From: an uncultured Oscillospiraceae bacterium
GTDB taxonomy: Bacteria > Bacillota > Clostridia > Oscillospirales > Oscillospiraceae
NCBI GenBank assembly: GCA_934589145.1
Contig: CAKTNW010000036.1
Span: forward strand, 1-18,891
Reading direction: 5' to 3'
Length of the DNA: 18,891 nucleotides
In this document: positions 6,784 to 12,887 of the stretch, one piece after another
How positions within the stretch are numbered: position 1 is the stretch's first letter
Layout of the letters: each line of letters begins with the position of its first letter
Notes under the pieces: model-generated
The model's input: only the letters and a program-made list of their open reading frames with translations
Databases searched by the model: none
What the model was told of the DNA's origin: nothing
Position numbers and translations under genes: made by a program

Positions 6784-7317
6784 ATGGAAAATAACCCCAT
6801 TGTCACCATTGAAATGGAGGACGGCGGCGTCATCAAGGCGGAGCTGTACCCCGATATCGCGCCCCAGAGCGTGTATAACTTCATCTCCCTGGCCAACAGC
6901 GGCTACTATGACGGCCTGATCTTCCACCGCTGCATCTACGGCTTCATGATCCAGGGCGGCTGCCCCCTGGGCAACGGCATGGGCGGCCCCGGCTACTGCA
7001 TCAAGGGCGAGTTCAAGTCCAACGGCTTCAACAACGACCTGCGGCACACCCGCGGCGTGCTGAGCATGGCCCGCACCATGATCCCCGACAGCGCCGGCAG
7101 CCAGTTCTTCATCATGCACAAGGATTCCCCCCATCTGGACGGCGAATACGCCGCCTTCGGCATGGTCATCGAGGGCATGGACGTGGTGGACGCCATCGCC
7201 TCTACGCCCCGCAACATGATGACCAACAAGCCCAAGAAGGATCAGCGCATGGTCAAGGTGCGCGTGGACACCAAGGGCGTGGATTACCCCGAGCCGGAGA
7301 AGCTGCCGGAGCGGTAA
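6784..7317 (+). CDS. Cyclophilin-type peptidyl-prolyl cis-trans isomerase
   Basis: This 177-aa single-domain cyclophilin would catalyse proline isomerisation during protein folding. Diagnostic elements are GGVIKAELYPDIAPQSVYNF, the catalytic-arginine motif YDGLIFHRCIYGFMIQGG (R of FHR), SMARTMIPDSAGSQFFI and LDGEYAAFGMVIEGMDVVDA. There is no signal peptide, so it should be cytosolic. AAAGGAGGAG lies about 6 bases before the ATG; the longer frame upstream is inside smpB and is not used. It follows smpB by 22 bases with no terminator between them, so the two are probably co-transcribed. A CC-rich hairpin at 7359-7378 follows. Confidence 0.93.
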   Translation: MENNPIVTIEMEDGGVIKAELYPDIAPQSVYNFISLANSGYYDGLIFHRCIYGFMIQGGCPLGNGMGGPGYCIKGEFKSNGFNNDLRHTRGVLSMARTMIPDSAGSQFFIMHKDSPHLDGEYAAFGMVIEGMDVVDAIASTPRNMMTNKPKKDQRMVKVRVDTKGVDYPEPEKLPER

Positions 7318-7358
7318 ACACCGGAAAACAACACGGTTTCAATTCCCCAGACACCTCT

Positions 7359-7378
7359 CCCGCCCGGCTTCGGGCGGG
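7359..7378 (+). other. GC hairpin between the cyclophilin gene and ssrA
   Basis: CCCGCCCG, a GCTT loop and CGGGCGGG form a perfect 8-bp stem ending 6 bases before the mature tmRNA 5' end. There is no T run, so it may be a leader structure near the RNase P cleavage site rather than a terminator. I see no good promoter of its own for ssrA. Confidence 0.4.
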
Positions 7379-7384
7379 CTATAC

Positions 7385-7733
7385 GGGGGCGTACTGGTTT
7401 CGACGGGGGTGTGGAGACCGGATAAGCGGGCGGTGGCGCCTGACCACCATACAACGGGCAACTTAAAATTAACTGACAACACTAATACTGTTGCTGTCGC
7501 TGCTTAACGCAGCGATCGTCTGAACCGGAGCGGCCACCGGCCGGGGAAGGCGTCGTTTAGGTGGCGTCCGTGAGGCGGGTAAGAGTTGCCCCGCCCATGC
7601 ATCATGACTCTACTGAATCGCCGCGTCTGTTGCGTGCCGCGGCGAGGAGGGAATGTTTAAATCGTAACTGCGCCCGGAGAAAGTCCTGTTAAAGCGCTTT
7701 CGGACAGGGGTTCGACTCCCCTCGCCTCCACCA
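7385..7733 (+). ncRNA. ssrA: Transfer-messenger RNA (tmRNA)
   Basis: This 349-nt one-piece tmRNA is both tRNA-like and mRNA-like: it rescues stalled ribosomes and tags the unfinished protein for proteolysis. The 5' GGGGGCG pairs with CGCCTCC before the encoded ACCA end at 7730-7733. The T-arm GGGTTCGACTCCC-type sequence is present near 7707-7721, and the 5' part has the conserved TGGTTTCGACGGGGG-like opening. The tag reading frame ends GTT GCT GTC GCT GCT TAA, with the stop at 7505-7507 in the loop of a TCGCTGC/GCAGCGA hairpin, as expected for helix 5. The encoded tag is probably (A)(T)DNTNTVAVAA; the exact resume codon (7472 or 7475, less likely further upstream) cannot be fixed by eye. SmpB is encoded just upstream. 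Confidence 0.95.
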
Positions 7734-7734
7734 T

Positions 7735-7775
7735 AAGTCCACCGTAATTTTGATAGAATTGCGGTGGACTTTTTC
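7735..7775 (+). terminator. ssrA terminator
   Basis: AAGTCCACCGTAATT and AATTGCGGTGGACTT form a 15-bp stem with one G-T pair around TTGATAG, followed by TTTTTC. It starts one base after the tmRNA CCA end. A near-identical copy recurs at 9803-9844. Confidence 0.9.
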
Positions 7776-7847
7776 TATGCCCGAAACGATTGGCAGAAGG
7801 GCTACTATACAAAGGAAAACGATGTAGAAAAAGAAGCCGATACAAAT

Positions 7848-7880
7848 AGCCCGTGGGGTGACAACCTACGGGCTTCTTTT
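7848..7880 (+). terminator. Second terminator after ssrA
   Basis: AGCCCGT (7848-7854) and ACGGGCT (7868-7874) pair around a GGGGTGACAACCT loop that can extend the stem by GG/CC, followed by TCTTTT. It would end leftover transcription before the hydrolase gene. Confidence 0.6.
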
Positions 7881-7960
7881 GTGGAAAACTGCCAAGATTT
7901 CTGCACTATACGGCTGCGAAGAGGACGAAACATATAATCGCAGAAACATGCGAGAACGTC

Positions 7961-7989
7961 TTGCTTTTTCTGAAGGACAGTGTTATAAT
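7961..7989 (+). promoter_or_regulatory. Promoter of the hydrolase transcript
   Basis: TTGCTT (7961-7966) and a perfect TATAAT (7984-7989) are 17 bases apart. The predicted start falls within or next to the palindrome at 7991-8006. Confidence 0.65.
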
Positions 7990-7990
7990 G

Positions 7991-8006
7991 GTTAGCAACG
8001 GCTAAC
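7991..8006 (+). promoter_or_regulatory. Operator-like palindrome GTTAGC-N4-GCTAAC
   Basis: A perfect 6+6 bp inverted repeat lies directly after the -10 box at 7984-7989, where a bound repressor would block initiation. Symmetry and spacing fit a TetR-like operator. No TetR-type gene is present in the window, so the regulator is elsewhere or has been lost. Confidence 0.45.
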
Positions 8007-8076
8007 GCGGAATGAATGAAAGAGAAAGGACATTGACTCCGTAGTCGAACGGGCGTTAAGCATGTGGTGATATGGG

Positions 8077-9003
8077 ATGAGCCTTCTATATAGCATATTA
8101 AAACCAATCGTAAAGACGGTGGTGAAGGGCAGTTCCCTTCACAAAGAGGAGTCCTATGAGGAGTTTAAGCAGGCATCCTATGACATCCAGCGAAAATTCA
8201 AGTTTTCTCTTCCGAAAATCAAGGGATTTGAGTTTCGGGACGAAATGATGGACGGATTTCACGTCATCGTGGGAAAAAAGACCGGAACCAAGCCGGATCG
8301 CGCGGTTGTGTACTTCCCCGGCGGTGGATCGAGGCGATGGCAGCTTCCGTATAGGGGGTCTATCAGGAATTATATTGAGGGAACAGGAGCGGAGCTCTGG
8401 ATACCGCTTTATCCGCTGCTGCCGGACTATGATCTTATGGACGAAACGGAGTTTACTATTCGACTGCATGAGAAGATGCTGAAAAGGTTTCCTGCGGAGA
8501 ACATCGTCTGGCTTGGAATTTCCGGCGGCGCGGATGTCCTGATGCAGGCAGGACGGCACATGGTTAAAAAATATCCAGAGCTTCCCATGCCGGGACTGAT
8601 GCTACCCGTTTCTGTGTCAGGACTATTGATGAGCGAGGATGCGAAAACGCGGATGAGAGGGATTGATTCCCGCGATCCGATCCTCCACTGGGATATGTTT
8701 GAGACGATGGTAAAGTATTATAACCCGAACGGAGATCTTCCGCAGTACATTCTCGGCAAGGCGGATGAGGACGATTACACAGGCTTCCCTAAAATCATCA
8801 TGTACTTTGGCGGAGATGAGGTTTTTGCCGGAATCGCGCCGGATTATGAAAAATCCTTCATCCACTGCGGGGTGAAGGATTATGAGATTAAAATAAAAGA
8901 GGGTATGCCGCACGCTTATCCAGTGTTCACGTTCCTGAAAGAAGGGCGCGAGGGCGAGAGGGAGATTATAGCGGACATCAATCGCTATTTTGAAAGTCGC
9001 TAA
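8077..9003 (+). CDS. Alpha/beta hydrolase (esterase/lipase-like)
   Basis: This 308-aa protein has the alpha/beta-hydrolase plan of the esterase group. The oxyanion-hole strand VVYFPGGGSRRW comes first, then the nucleophile elbow LGISGGADV (GxSxG), then a likely acid in MYFGGDEVF and a late histidine in EGMPHAYPV. There is no signal peptide, although the N-terminus MSLLYSILKPIVKTVVKGSS is hydrophobic and amphipathic and may touch the membrane. The substrate cannot be told. An in-frame TGA at 8068 fixes the ATG at 8077 as the earliest start, but the upstream GTGGTGATATGGG is a poor ribosome binding site, so expression may be weak. It lies in the less GC-rich island after ssrA, under a promoter with an operator-like palindrome. 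Confidence 0.8.
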   Translation: MSLLYSILKPIVKTVVKGSSLHKEESYEEFKQASYDIQRKFKFSLPKIKGFEFRDEMMDGFHVIVGKKTGTKPDRAVVYFPGGGSRRWQLPYRGSIRNYIEGTGAELWIPLYPLLPDYDLMDETEFTIRLHEKMLKRFPAENIVWLGISGGADVLMQAGRHMVKKYPELPMPGLMLPVSVSGLLMSEDAKTRMRGIDSRDPILHWDMFETMVKYYNPNGDLPQYILGKADEDDYTGFPKIIMYFGGDEVFAGIAPDYEKSFIHCGVKDYEIKIKEGMPHAYPVFTFLKEGREGEREIIADINRYFESR

Positions 9004-9016
9004 CGGAGGAATTACA

Positions 9017-9166
9017 GTGAGTACATATAACGACATAGAGGTCGGCAAAGTGATCTCTACTCTAAAGGTCATTATCGACCGCGTCTATGTAATCGGCGAT
9101 GGAGAAGAGTATAAGGTCAATGTATTCCTGAAGGGTGAAGACTTCGAATATGCCGAACCAATGTAG
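9017..9166 (+). CDS. 49-aa hypothetical protein, possibly a fragment
   Basis: A GTG at 9017 follows GGAGG by 7-8 bases and opens a 49-codon frame with good coding character: STYNDIEVGKVISTLKVIID, then RVYVIGDGEEYKVNVFLKGE and DFEYAEPM. The strong ribosome binding site 13 bases after the hydrolase stop suggests it is translated with the hydrolase. I do not recognise it with certainty. The beta-rich stretch with DRVYVIGDG faintly recalls the C-terminal tail of serine recombinases. Its end overlaps, in another frame, the first recognisable codons of the Sir2 remnant, so it may instead be foreign sequence left at a deletion junction. Confidence 0.4.
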   Translation: MSTYNDIEVGKVISTLKVIIDRVYVIGDGEEYKVNVFLKGEDFEYAEPM

Positions 9167-9675
9167 ACCACTGTTTTCAGAAGGCTGGCTTTGATAAAAA
9201 GCGGCTGTTCTATACGCAAGGAGATTACGGCCTGTTCCAATGCAGTGAGCCGTGCTGTCAGGAGACTTTCGATAACGAAGCCGTGATCCGTGCAATGGTC
9301 AAGCGGCAGGAAAATATGAAAATACCATCTGAACTTCTGCCGGTCTGCCCTCACTGTGGCAAGCCTATGACCATGAATCTCCGCTGCGATGATACCTTTG
9401 TGGAAGACGAAGGCTGGCACAGAGCAGCGGAGCGGTATGAGAACTTTCTCCGCACCAGAAGTGGGCAGAGCATTCTCTTTCTGGAACTGGGTGTAGGCTA
9501 CAATACGCCGGTCATCATCAAGTACCCCTTCTGGCAGATGACGGCGAAGAACTCCCATGCCACTTATGCCTGTATCAATCAAGGGCAAGCAGTTTGTACG
9601 CAGGATATAGATCGGCAGGCGATCTGCATTGATGCAGATATTGGAACCACACTGAGCATTATAGTGGGAGAGTGA
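9160..9675 (+). pseudogene. N-terminally truncated Sir2-family protein
   Basis: From 9160 the frame reads NVDHCFQKAGFDKKRLFYTQ and continues without a stop through GDYGLFQCSEPCCQETFDNE, LLPVCPHCGKPMTMNLRCDD, LFLELGVGYNTPVIIKYPFW and TYACINQGQAVC to 9675. This is the C-terminal two thirds of a Sir2-family NAD-dependent deacetylase/ADP-ribosyltransferase-like protein: the NVDH catalytic-region motif (H as general base) and the zinc-finger cysteine pairs (CSEPCC and CPHC) are kept. The N-terminal GAG-type NAD-binding half is missing. The only internal starts are a GTG at 9283 and ATGs further in, all after the catalytic motif, so it is almost certainly non-functional. The upstream sequence is in a different frame and encodes the 49-aa frame instead. 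Confidence 0.75.
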
Positions 9676-9711
9676 ATAGCAGAGAGGTGTTCCATGCTCC
9701 GTCACGATAAA

Positions 9712-9800
9712 TGCACCCCCCTAAATTGAGAACTGCACCCCCCTCTGAACCGAAGTTGCACCCCCTTTAAGGTTTTCTATCAAAATTACGGTTCTTTGCC
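9712..9800. repeat. Degenerate repeat, copy 1 (insertion-sequence-end-like)
   Basis: TGCACCCCC occurs at 9712, 9734 and 9757, spaced 22-23 bases, followed by TTCTATCAAAATTACGGT (9775-9792) and TCTTTGCC. A degenerate copy in the same orientation is at 12722-12808; the last 27 bases of the two are identical. Several about-22-bp subterminal repeats are typical of ends of IS21-type elements, but no transposase is seen, so the identity is inference. Together the two copies bracket the marR-glycosyltransferase-MATE genes. Confidence 0.6.
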
Positions 9801-9826
9801 ATAAGTCCACCGTAATTCTGATAGAA
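9775..9826 (+). promoter_or_regulatory. Possible antiterminator pairing
   Basis: TTCTATCAAAATTACGGT (9775-9792) is complementary, with one mismatch, to ACCGTAATTCTGATAGAA (9809-9826), which is the left arm and loop of the terminator at 9803-9844. The two pairings exclude each other, as in a terminator/antiterminator switch. It may equally be a relic of how the repeats arose. Confidence 0.35.
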
Positions 9827-9844
9827 CTACGGTGGACTTTTTTT
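9803..9844 (+). terminator. Terminator, near-duplicate of the ssrA terminator
   Basis: AAGTCCACCGTAATT (9803-9817) and AACTACGGTGGACTT (9825-9839) pair with one mismatch and are followed by a run of seven T from 9838. The 44-base segment 9799-9842 differs from 7731-7774 at only about three positions. Confidence 0.8.
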
Positions 9845-9870
9845 CGTGCGCCCACCGGGCACACAAAATC

Positions 9871-9905
9871 AATCCCGCTGCGGAGAAATTCCACAGCGGG
9901 ATTTT
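9871..9905 (+). terminator. Terminator before the MarR promoter
   Basis: AATCCCGCTG (9871-9880) and CAGCGGGATT (9894-9903) pair perfectly, with TTTT at 9902-9905. It insulates the marR operon from upstream transcription. Confidence 0.65.
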
Positions 9906-9982
9906 GCTTGTTCAGTTTTTCTGCTGCAGATGCTGCGGTAAGCCTTGCGCCATGATCAGCAGAAATTACGATTCTCAGCCTC

Positions 9983-10011
9983 TTGACAAGTTTCTGATTT
10001 CGGAATATAAT
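9983..10011 (+). promoter_or_regulatory. Consensus promoter of the marR operon
   Basis: TTGACA (9983-9988) and TATAAT (10006-10011) match the sigma-70 consensus exactly with a 17-base spacer. A promoter this strong usually needs a repressor; the two operator-like repeats overlap it. Confidence 0.85.
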
Positions 10012-10031
10012 ATGTTTACGATTTCGGAAAC
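9990..10031 (+). promoter_or_regulatory. Two tandem MarR-operator-like sites
   Basis: The second site, 10014-10031 (GTTTACGATTTCGGAAAC), is a 14/18 palindrome of the form GTTTnCGAnnTCGnAAAC. The first, 9990-10007 (GTTTCTGATTTCGGAATA), is a weaker copy 24 bases upstream; both share GATTTCGGAA. They flank the -10 box and are the natural autoregulation sites for the MarR protein encoded just downstream. Confidence 0.55.
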
Positions 10032-10048
10032 TAATCGGGAGGTACGAC

Positions 10049-10510
10049 ATGAACGACCAATTACAGCAGCAGTTGCAGGTGCTGAGCCGCCTGTATAAAG
10101 AAAGCGACCATATTTATAGTCGGCTTGCATCGAAGCTGGGAATGACAGACACTACCTTTTGGGTGCTGTATGCCATCGCACACTCTGAGGAGCCGATGAC
10201 ACAGAACGATTTGTGCAGCGATTTCTTTTTCCCTGTGCAGACCATCCACTCGGCGATCAACAATCTGCGTAAAGATGGACTGGTGGAGCTGCAGGTTATC
10301 CCCGGCACCAGAAACCGCAAAGCGATCTTACTGACAGAGCGCGGACAATCCTTTGTTGCGAATACGATCAACAAAGCGGATGAGATCGAGAAGAATGCGT
10401 TTCTGTGCTTCGATGAGGAAGAGCGGGAATTATATCTCTCACTGTTCCGTCGGCATATTGACTACCTGAAAAGTGAAGAAAAGCGCGTGCTGGATTCCTT
10501 TTCAGACTGA
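10049..10510 (+). CDS. MarR-family transcriptional regulator
   Basis: This 153-aa winged-helix dimeric regulator has the MarR plan: an N-terminal dimerisation helix (QLQVLSRLYKESDHIYSRLA), the helix-turn-helix (MTQNDLCSDFFFPVQTIHSA INNLRKDGLVEL), the beta wing VIPGTRNRKAILLTERGQSF, and a C-terminal dimer helix. MarR proteins usually repress their own operon and release it when a small molecule, often a drug or phenolic compound, binds. GGAGG precedes the ATG by about 7 bases. The glycosyltransferase start follows within 11 bases of its stop, so it heads the operon. The ligand is unknown. Confidence 0.9.
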   Translation: MNDQLQQQLQVLSRLYKESDHIYSRLASKLGMTDTTFWVLYAIAHSEEPMTQNDLCSDFFFPVQTIHSAINNLRKDGLVELQVIPGTRNRKAILLTERGQSFVANTINKADEIEKNAFLCFDEEERELYLSLFRRHIDYLKSEEKRVLDSFSD

Positions 10511-10520
10511 GGAGATCACG

Positions 10521-11369
10521 ATGAACCTATTGCTTACCCTTGACGAAAACTACCTGATGCCCTGCAAGGTCATGCTGGATTCCTTTTTTGCCAGCAATCC
10601 CAATGAACAGGGCGTGACGGTGTATCTGCTTCACAGCGCGATCTCTGATGATAAGCTGGAAGAACTGGCGGGCTTTTGCTCCGGCTTCGGCGCGGAATTA
10701 AAGCCTATTGCCGTTGATACGGCGCTCTTTGAAAATGCCCCCACCAGCAAGCGTTATCCCAAAGAGATGTATTACCGCCTGCTCTCACCGCTGATCCTGC
10801 CGCAGGAGGTGGAGCGGGTGCTGTACCTCGACCCGGATATGCTCATCATCAACCCGCTGCGTCCTCTGTGGGAACTGAACCTGTACGGAAAGACCTTTGC
10901 GGCGGCTTCTCACACGGGTCTGACCGAAATGGCAAACGGGATCAATCAGGTGCGGTTGGACACCGCGCATGAGTATTTCAACTCCGGCGTCATGCTCATC
11001 GACCTGATCACCGCCCGGAAGCTGGTGACAGCGGAGGATGTGTTTGGGTGCGTCCGCGAACACGAAAAAGAACTGATCCTGCCCGATCAGGATGTATTCA
11101 ACATTCTCTACGGCAAGGAGACGCGGCCCATAGACGATGTGATCTGGAACTACGATGTGCGGAACTACTCCAAGTACCTCATCCGCAGCACCGGCAAGCA
11201 CGATCTGAACTGGGTCATGCAAAATACAGCGATCCTGCACTTCTGCGGCAAAAATAAGCCGTGGCACGAGGAGTACAAAAATCCCTTTGGGATGCTGTAT
11301 CTGCACTATAGGAATCTGACCATGCGAAAACTGTATGAGAAACCTGATAAGGAGAACCGCCCGGAATGA
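10521..11369 (+). CDS. Glycosyltransferase family 8 protein
   Basis: This 282-aa retaining glycosyltransferase of the GT8 (LgtC/glycogenin-like) family would move a sugar from a UDP-sugar to an unknown acceptor. The N-terminus MNLLLTLDENYLMPCKVMLD is the typical opening strand and helix. The metal-binding DxD is LYLDPDMLI (D104, D106), followed by EYFNSGVMLIDL, LPDQDVFNILY and the late HFCGKNKPW motif (HxxGxxKPW), all conserved GT8 elements. There is no transmembrane segment. The start at 10521 has GAGGAG at 7-8 bases, within reach of the marR stop; an upstream in-frame ATG at 10473 lies inside marR. It ends in an ATGA overlap with the MATE gene. The acceptor could be a surface glycan or a small molecule; the MarR/MATE context favours a small molecule but does not prove it. 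Confidence 0.9.
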   Translation: MNLLLTLDENYLMPCKVMLDSFFASNPNEQGVTVYLLHSAISDDKLEELAGFCSGFGAELKPIAVDTALFENAPTSKRYPKEMYYRLLSPLILPQEVERVLYLDPDMLIINPLRPLWELNLYGKTFAAASHTGLTEMANGINQVRLDTAHEYFNSGVMLIDLITARKLVTAEDVFGCVREHEKELILPDQDVFNILYGKETRPIDDVIWNYDVRNYSKYLIRSTGKHDLNWVMQNTAILHFCGKNKPWHEEYKNPFGMLYLHYRNLTMRKLYEKPDKENRPE

Positions 11370-12685
11370 AAGAATCCAGAGCAAAAACCATCCTGAAATA
11401 TGTCCTGCCCACCGTTTTGAGCCAATGCGCCTTCTTCCTGTTCACCATCATCGACGGTATTTTTGTCGGTCGCGGTGTGGGAACCGACGCGCTGGGGGCG
11501 GTCAATCTCGCCCAGCCGCTTGTTATGGTGATCGGCGCGGTATTTATGCTGACCACCATCGGCGGCGTGACCATCACCGCCATCCGCATGGGGCGGAAGG
11601 ACTATGAGGGGGCAAACCAGTCCTTTCTGCACGCCGCTGCCGCAACACTCGTTGTCGCGCTATTCTTTACCTTGATCGGTACCGTGTTTACGACGCCGCT
11701 CGCTATGCTGCTGGGCGCAAGCGGCGTCTATGTGGAAATGGTCTGCGACTATCTCTTCTGGTATACCGCCTTTACGATCCCCTCCGCCCTTGCCGCCACC
11801 TTGCAGGGCTTCGGTCGGAACGACGGCGCTCCCGTGTTCGTCATGGTTTCCACCATCGTCAGTACCGCCTTGAATATTTTCCTGGACTGGCTGTTCGTTT
11901 TCCCGCTAAAGCAAGGACTGGCGGGTGCTGCCATTGCGACGGGCATTTCGCAGACGGTAGGTATGCTCATCGTCGCTGCGCACTTTCTGCTGAAGCGCGG
12001 GCATCTGCACTTTGCCCACTTCAAAATGGATGGGAAACTGATGCGGAAGGTCCTCAAGCGCGGCTTCCCGGAAATGCTCTCCCAGCTTGCAACGCCGATC
12101 ACGGTGTTCTGCATGAACCTTGTGATCATCCGTTTTCTGCCGGAGGGCAGCGTCAACGCCTACTCAGTCATCAGCTATGTGGTCGCCTTTGCCTATGCCG
12201 TGTTTATCGGTGTGTCCGAGGGGATGCAGCCGCTGTTCGGGCAGAGCTACGGTGATAAAAACGCCGATGACCTGCACTATTTCAAGCGCTGGGGCATGAT
12301 CGTCAGTTTTATCGGAAGCGCCGTTGTCTATGCGGCCATTATGCTGCTGGATAAGCCGATCTGCCAGATGTTCGGCGCGGACGCTGCGGCTACGGAGCTG
12401 GCAGTCTCTGCGATTCCGCAATATTGCTGGGCATTCCTGTTTGCGTCGGTGAATACAGTCCTGTCCGCCTACCTCTACTCCACGAAACGCACCAAGGAGT
12501 CGGTTGCGGTCAATGTGCTGCGCGGACTGATCTTTACGCCGCTGTGCGTGGTGGCACTGTCCTTCCTCACCAACGGCGCGCTTCTCTGGTTCACCGTGGG
12601 AATTGCGGAAGCCATCACCTTTGTCTCCGCCATGGCGATCACAAAACGCTCTGAAAACGGCGGCGTGAAGTTTGAAAGGGATTGA
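11366..12685 (+). CDS. MATE-family multidrug efflux transporter
   Basis: This 439-aa membrane protein has about twelve hydrophobic helices in two similar halves, as in the MATE (NorM/MepA/DinF) antiporters that expel cationic drugs or other metabolites using Na+ or H+. Recognisable parts are the first helix YVLPTVLSQCAFFLFTIIDG IFVGR, QPLVMVIGAVFML, the mid-protein GFPEMLSQLATPITVFCMNL, and GVSEGMQPLFGQSYGDKN, which resembles the MepA signature after the second-half first helix. It starts in the ATGA overlap with the glycosyltransferase gene, so the pair is translationally coupled. MepA-type transporters are often under MarR regulators, which fits this operon. Substrates are unknown. Confidence 0.93.
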   Translation: MKESRAKTILKYVLPTVLSQCAFFLFTIIDGIFVGRGVGTDALGAVNLAQPLVMVIGAVFMLTTIGGVTITAIRMGRKDYEGANQSFLHAAAATLVVALFFTLIGTVFTTPLAMLLGASGVYVEMVCDYLFWYTAFTIPSALAATLQGFGRNDGAPVFVMVSTIVSTALNIFLDWLFVFPLKQGLAGAAIATGISQTVGMLIVAAHFLLKRGHLHFAHFKMDGKLMRKVLKRGFPEMLSQLATPITVFCMNLVIIRFLPEGSVNAYSVISYVVAFAYAVFIGVSEGMQPLFGQSYGDKNADDLHYFKRWGMIVSFIGSAVVYAAIMLLDKPICQMFGADAAATELAVSAIPQYCWAFLFASVNTVLSAYLYSTKRTKESVAVNVLRGLIFTPLCVVALSFLTNGALLWFTVGIAEAITFVSAMAITKRSENGGVKFERD

Positions 12686-12721
12686 GCGGCAAAGCGGCAT
12701 AACACAAGTGCAAAACAATGC

Positions 12722-12808
12722 TGCACCCCCTCAAATCAAGAACGGCACACACTCTGAACCATATTTGCCCCCCTTGTGCGGTTTCTATCAAAATTACGGT
12801 TCTTTGCC
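12722..12808. repeat. Degenerate repeat, copy 2
   Basis: This is the same sequence as at 9712-9800, in the same orientation and more decayed in its first 60 bases: TGCACCCCC at 12722, GGCACAC at 12744, TTGCCCCCC at 12765, then the conserved TTCTATCAAAATTACGGT at 12783-12800 and TCTTTGCC. It closes the marR-GT8-MATE cassette. A hairpin follows here too, but with an unrelated sequence. Confidence 0.6.
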
Positions 12809-12849
12809 CAAAAGAGACACCACCCAACTGAGTGGTGTCTCTTTTGGGC
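12806..12849. terminator. Perfect 18-bp bidirectional terminator
   Basis: GCCCAAAAGAGACACCAC (12806-12823) and its exact complement at 12832-12849 enclose the loop CCAACTGA. The A-rich left base and CTCTTTT right base give a T tract on either strand, so it can end both the rightward MATE transcript and the leftward lipoprotein transcript. Confidence 0.75.
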
Positions 12850-12887
12850 AGAATATTTCGACGTCCCGCCGCAGTCAGCTTATGCAC

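Larger units (their letters stand above)
7734..8076. other. Intergenic region after ssrA
   Basis: No gene is assigned in these 343 bases. They hold the ssrA terminator, a second terminator at 7848-7880, the promoter at 7961-7989 and an operator-like palindrome. A 53-codon frame ending at about 7935 (YARNDWQKGYYTKENDVEKE and on) runs through both hairpins without a start signal; it might be a gene remnant but I cannot identify it. Confidence 0.5.

Noticed and set aside
7690..7733. A separate tRNA gene at the TTCGACTCCC...CCA sequence
   Set aside because: The T-arm and acceptor end belong to tmRNA; the matching 5' acceptor strand is 300 bases upstream at 7385.
7657..7845. 62-codon minus-strand frame over the end of ssrA
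   Set aside because: It covers the tRNA-like domain of tmRNA and its terminator. A peptide like this is a common false annotation opposite CCA-ending RNA genes.
9712..9766. CRISPR-like array from the TGCACCCCC repeats
   Set aside because: Repeats are only about 9 bases, spacing is 22-23 bases, there are three units, and no cas gene is present.
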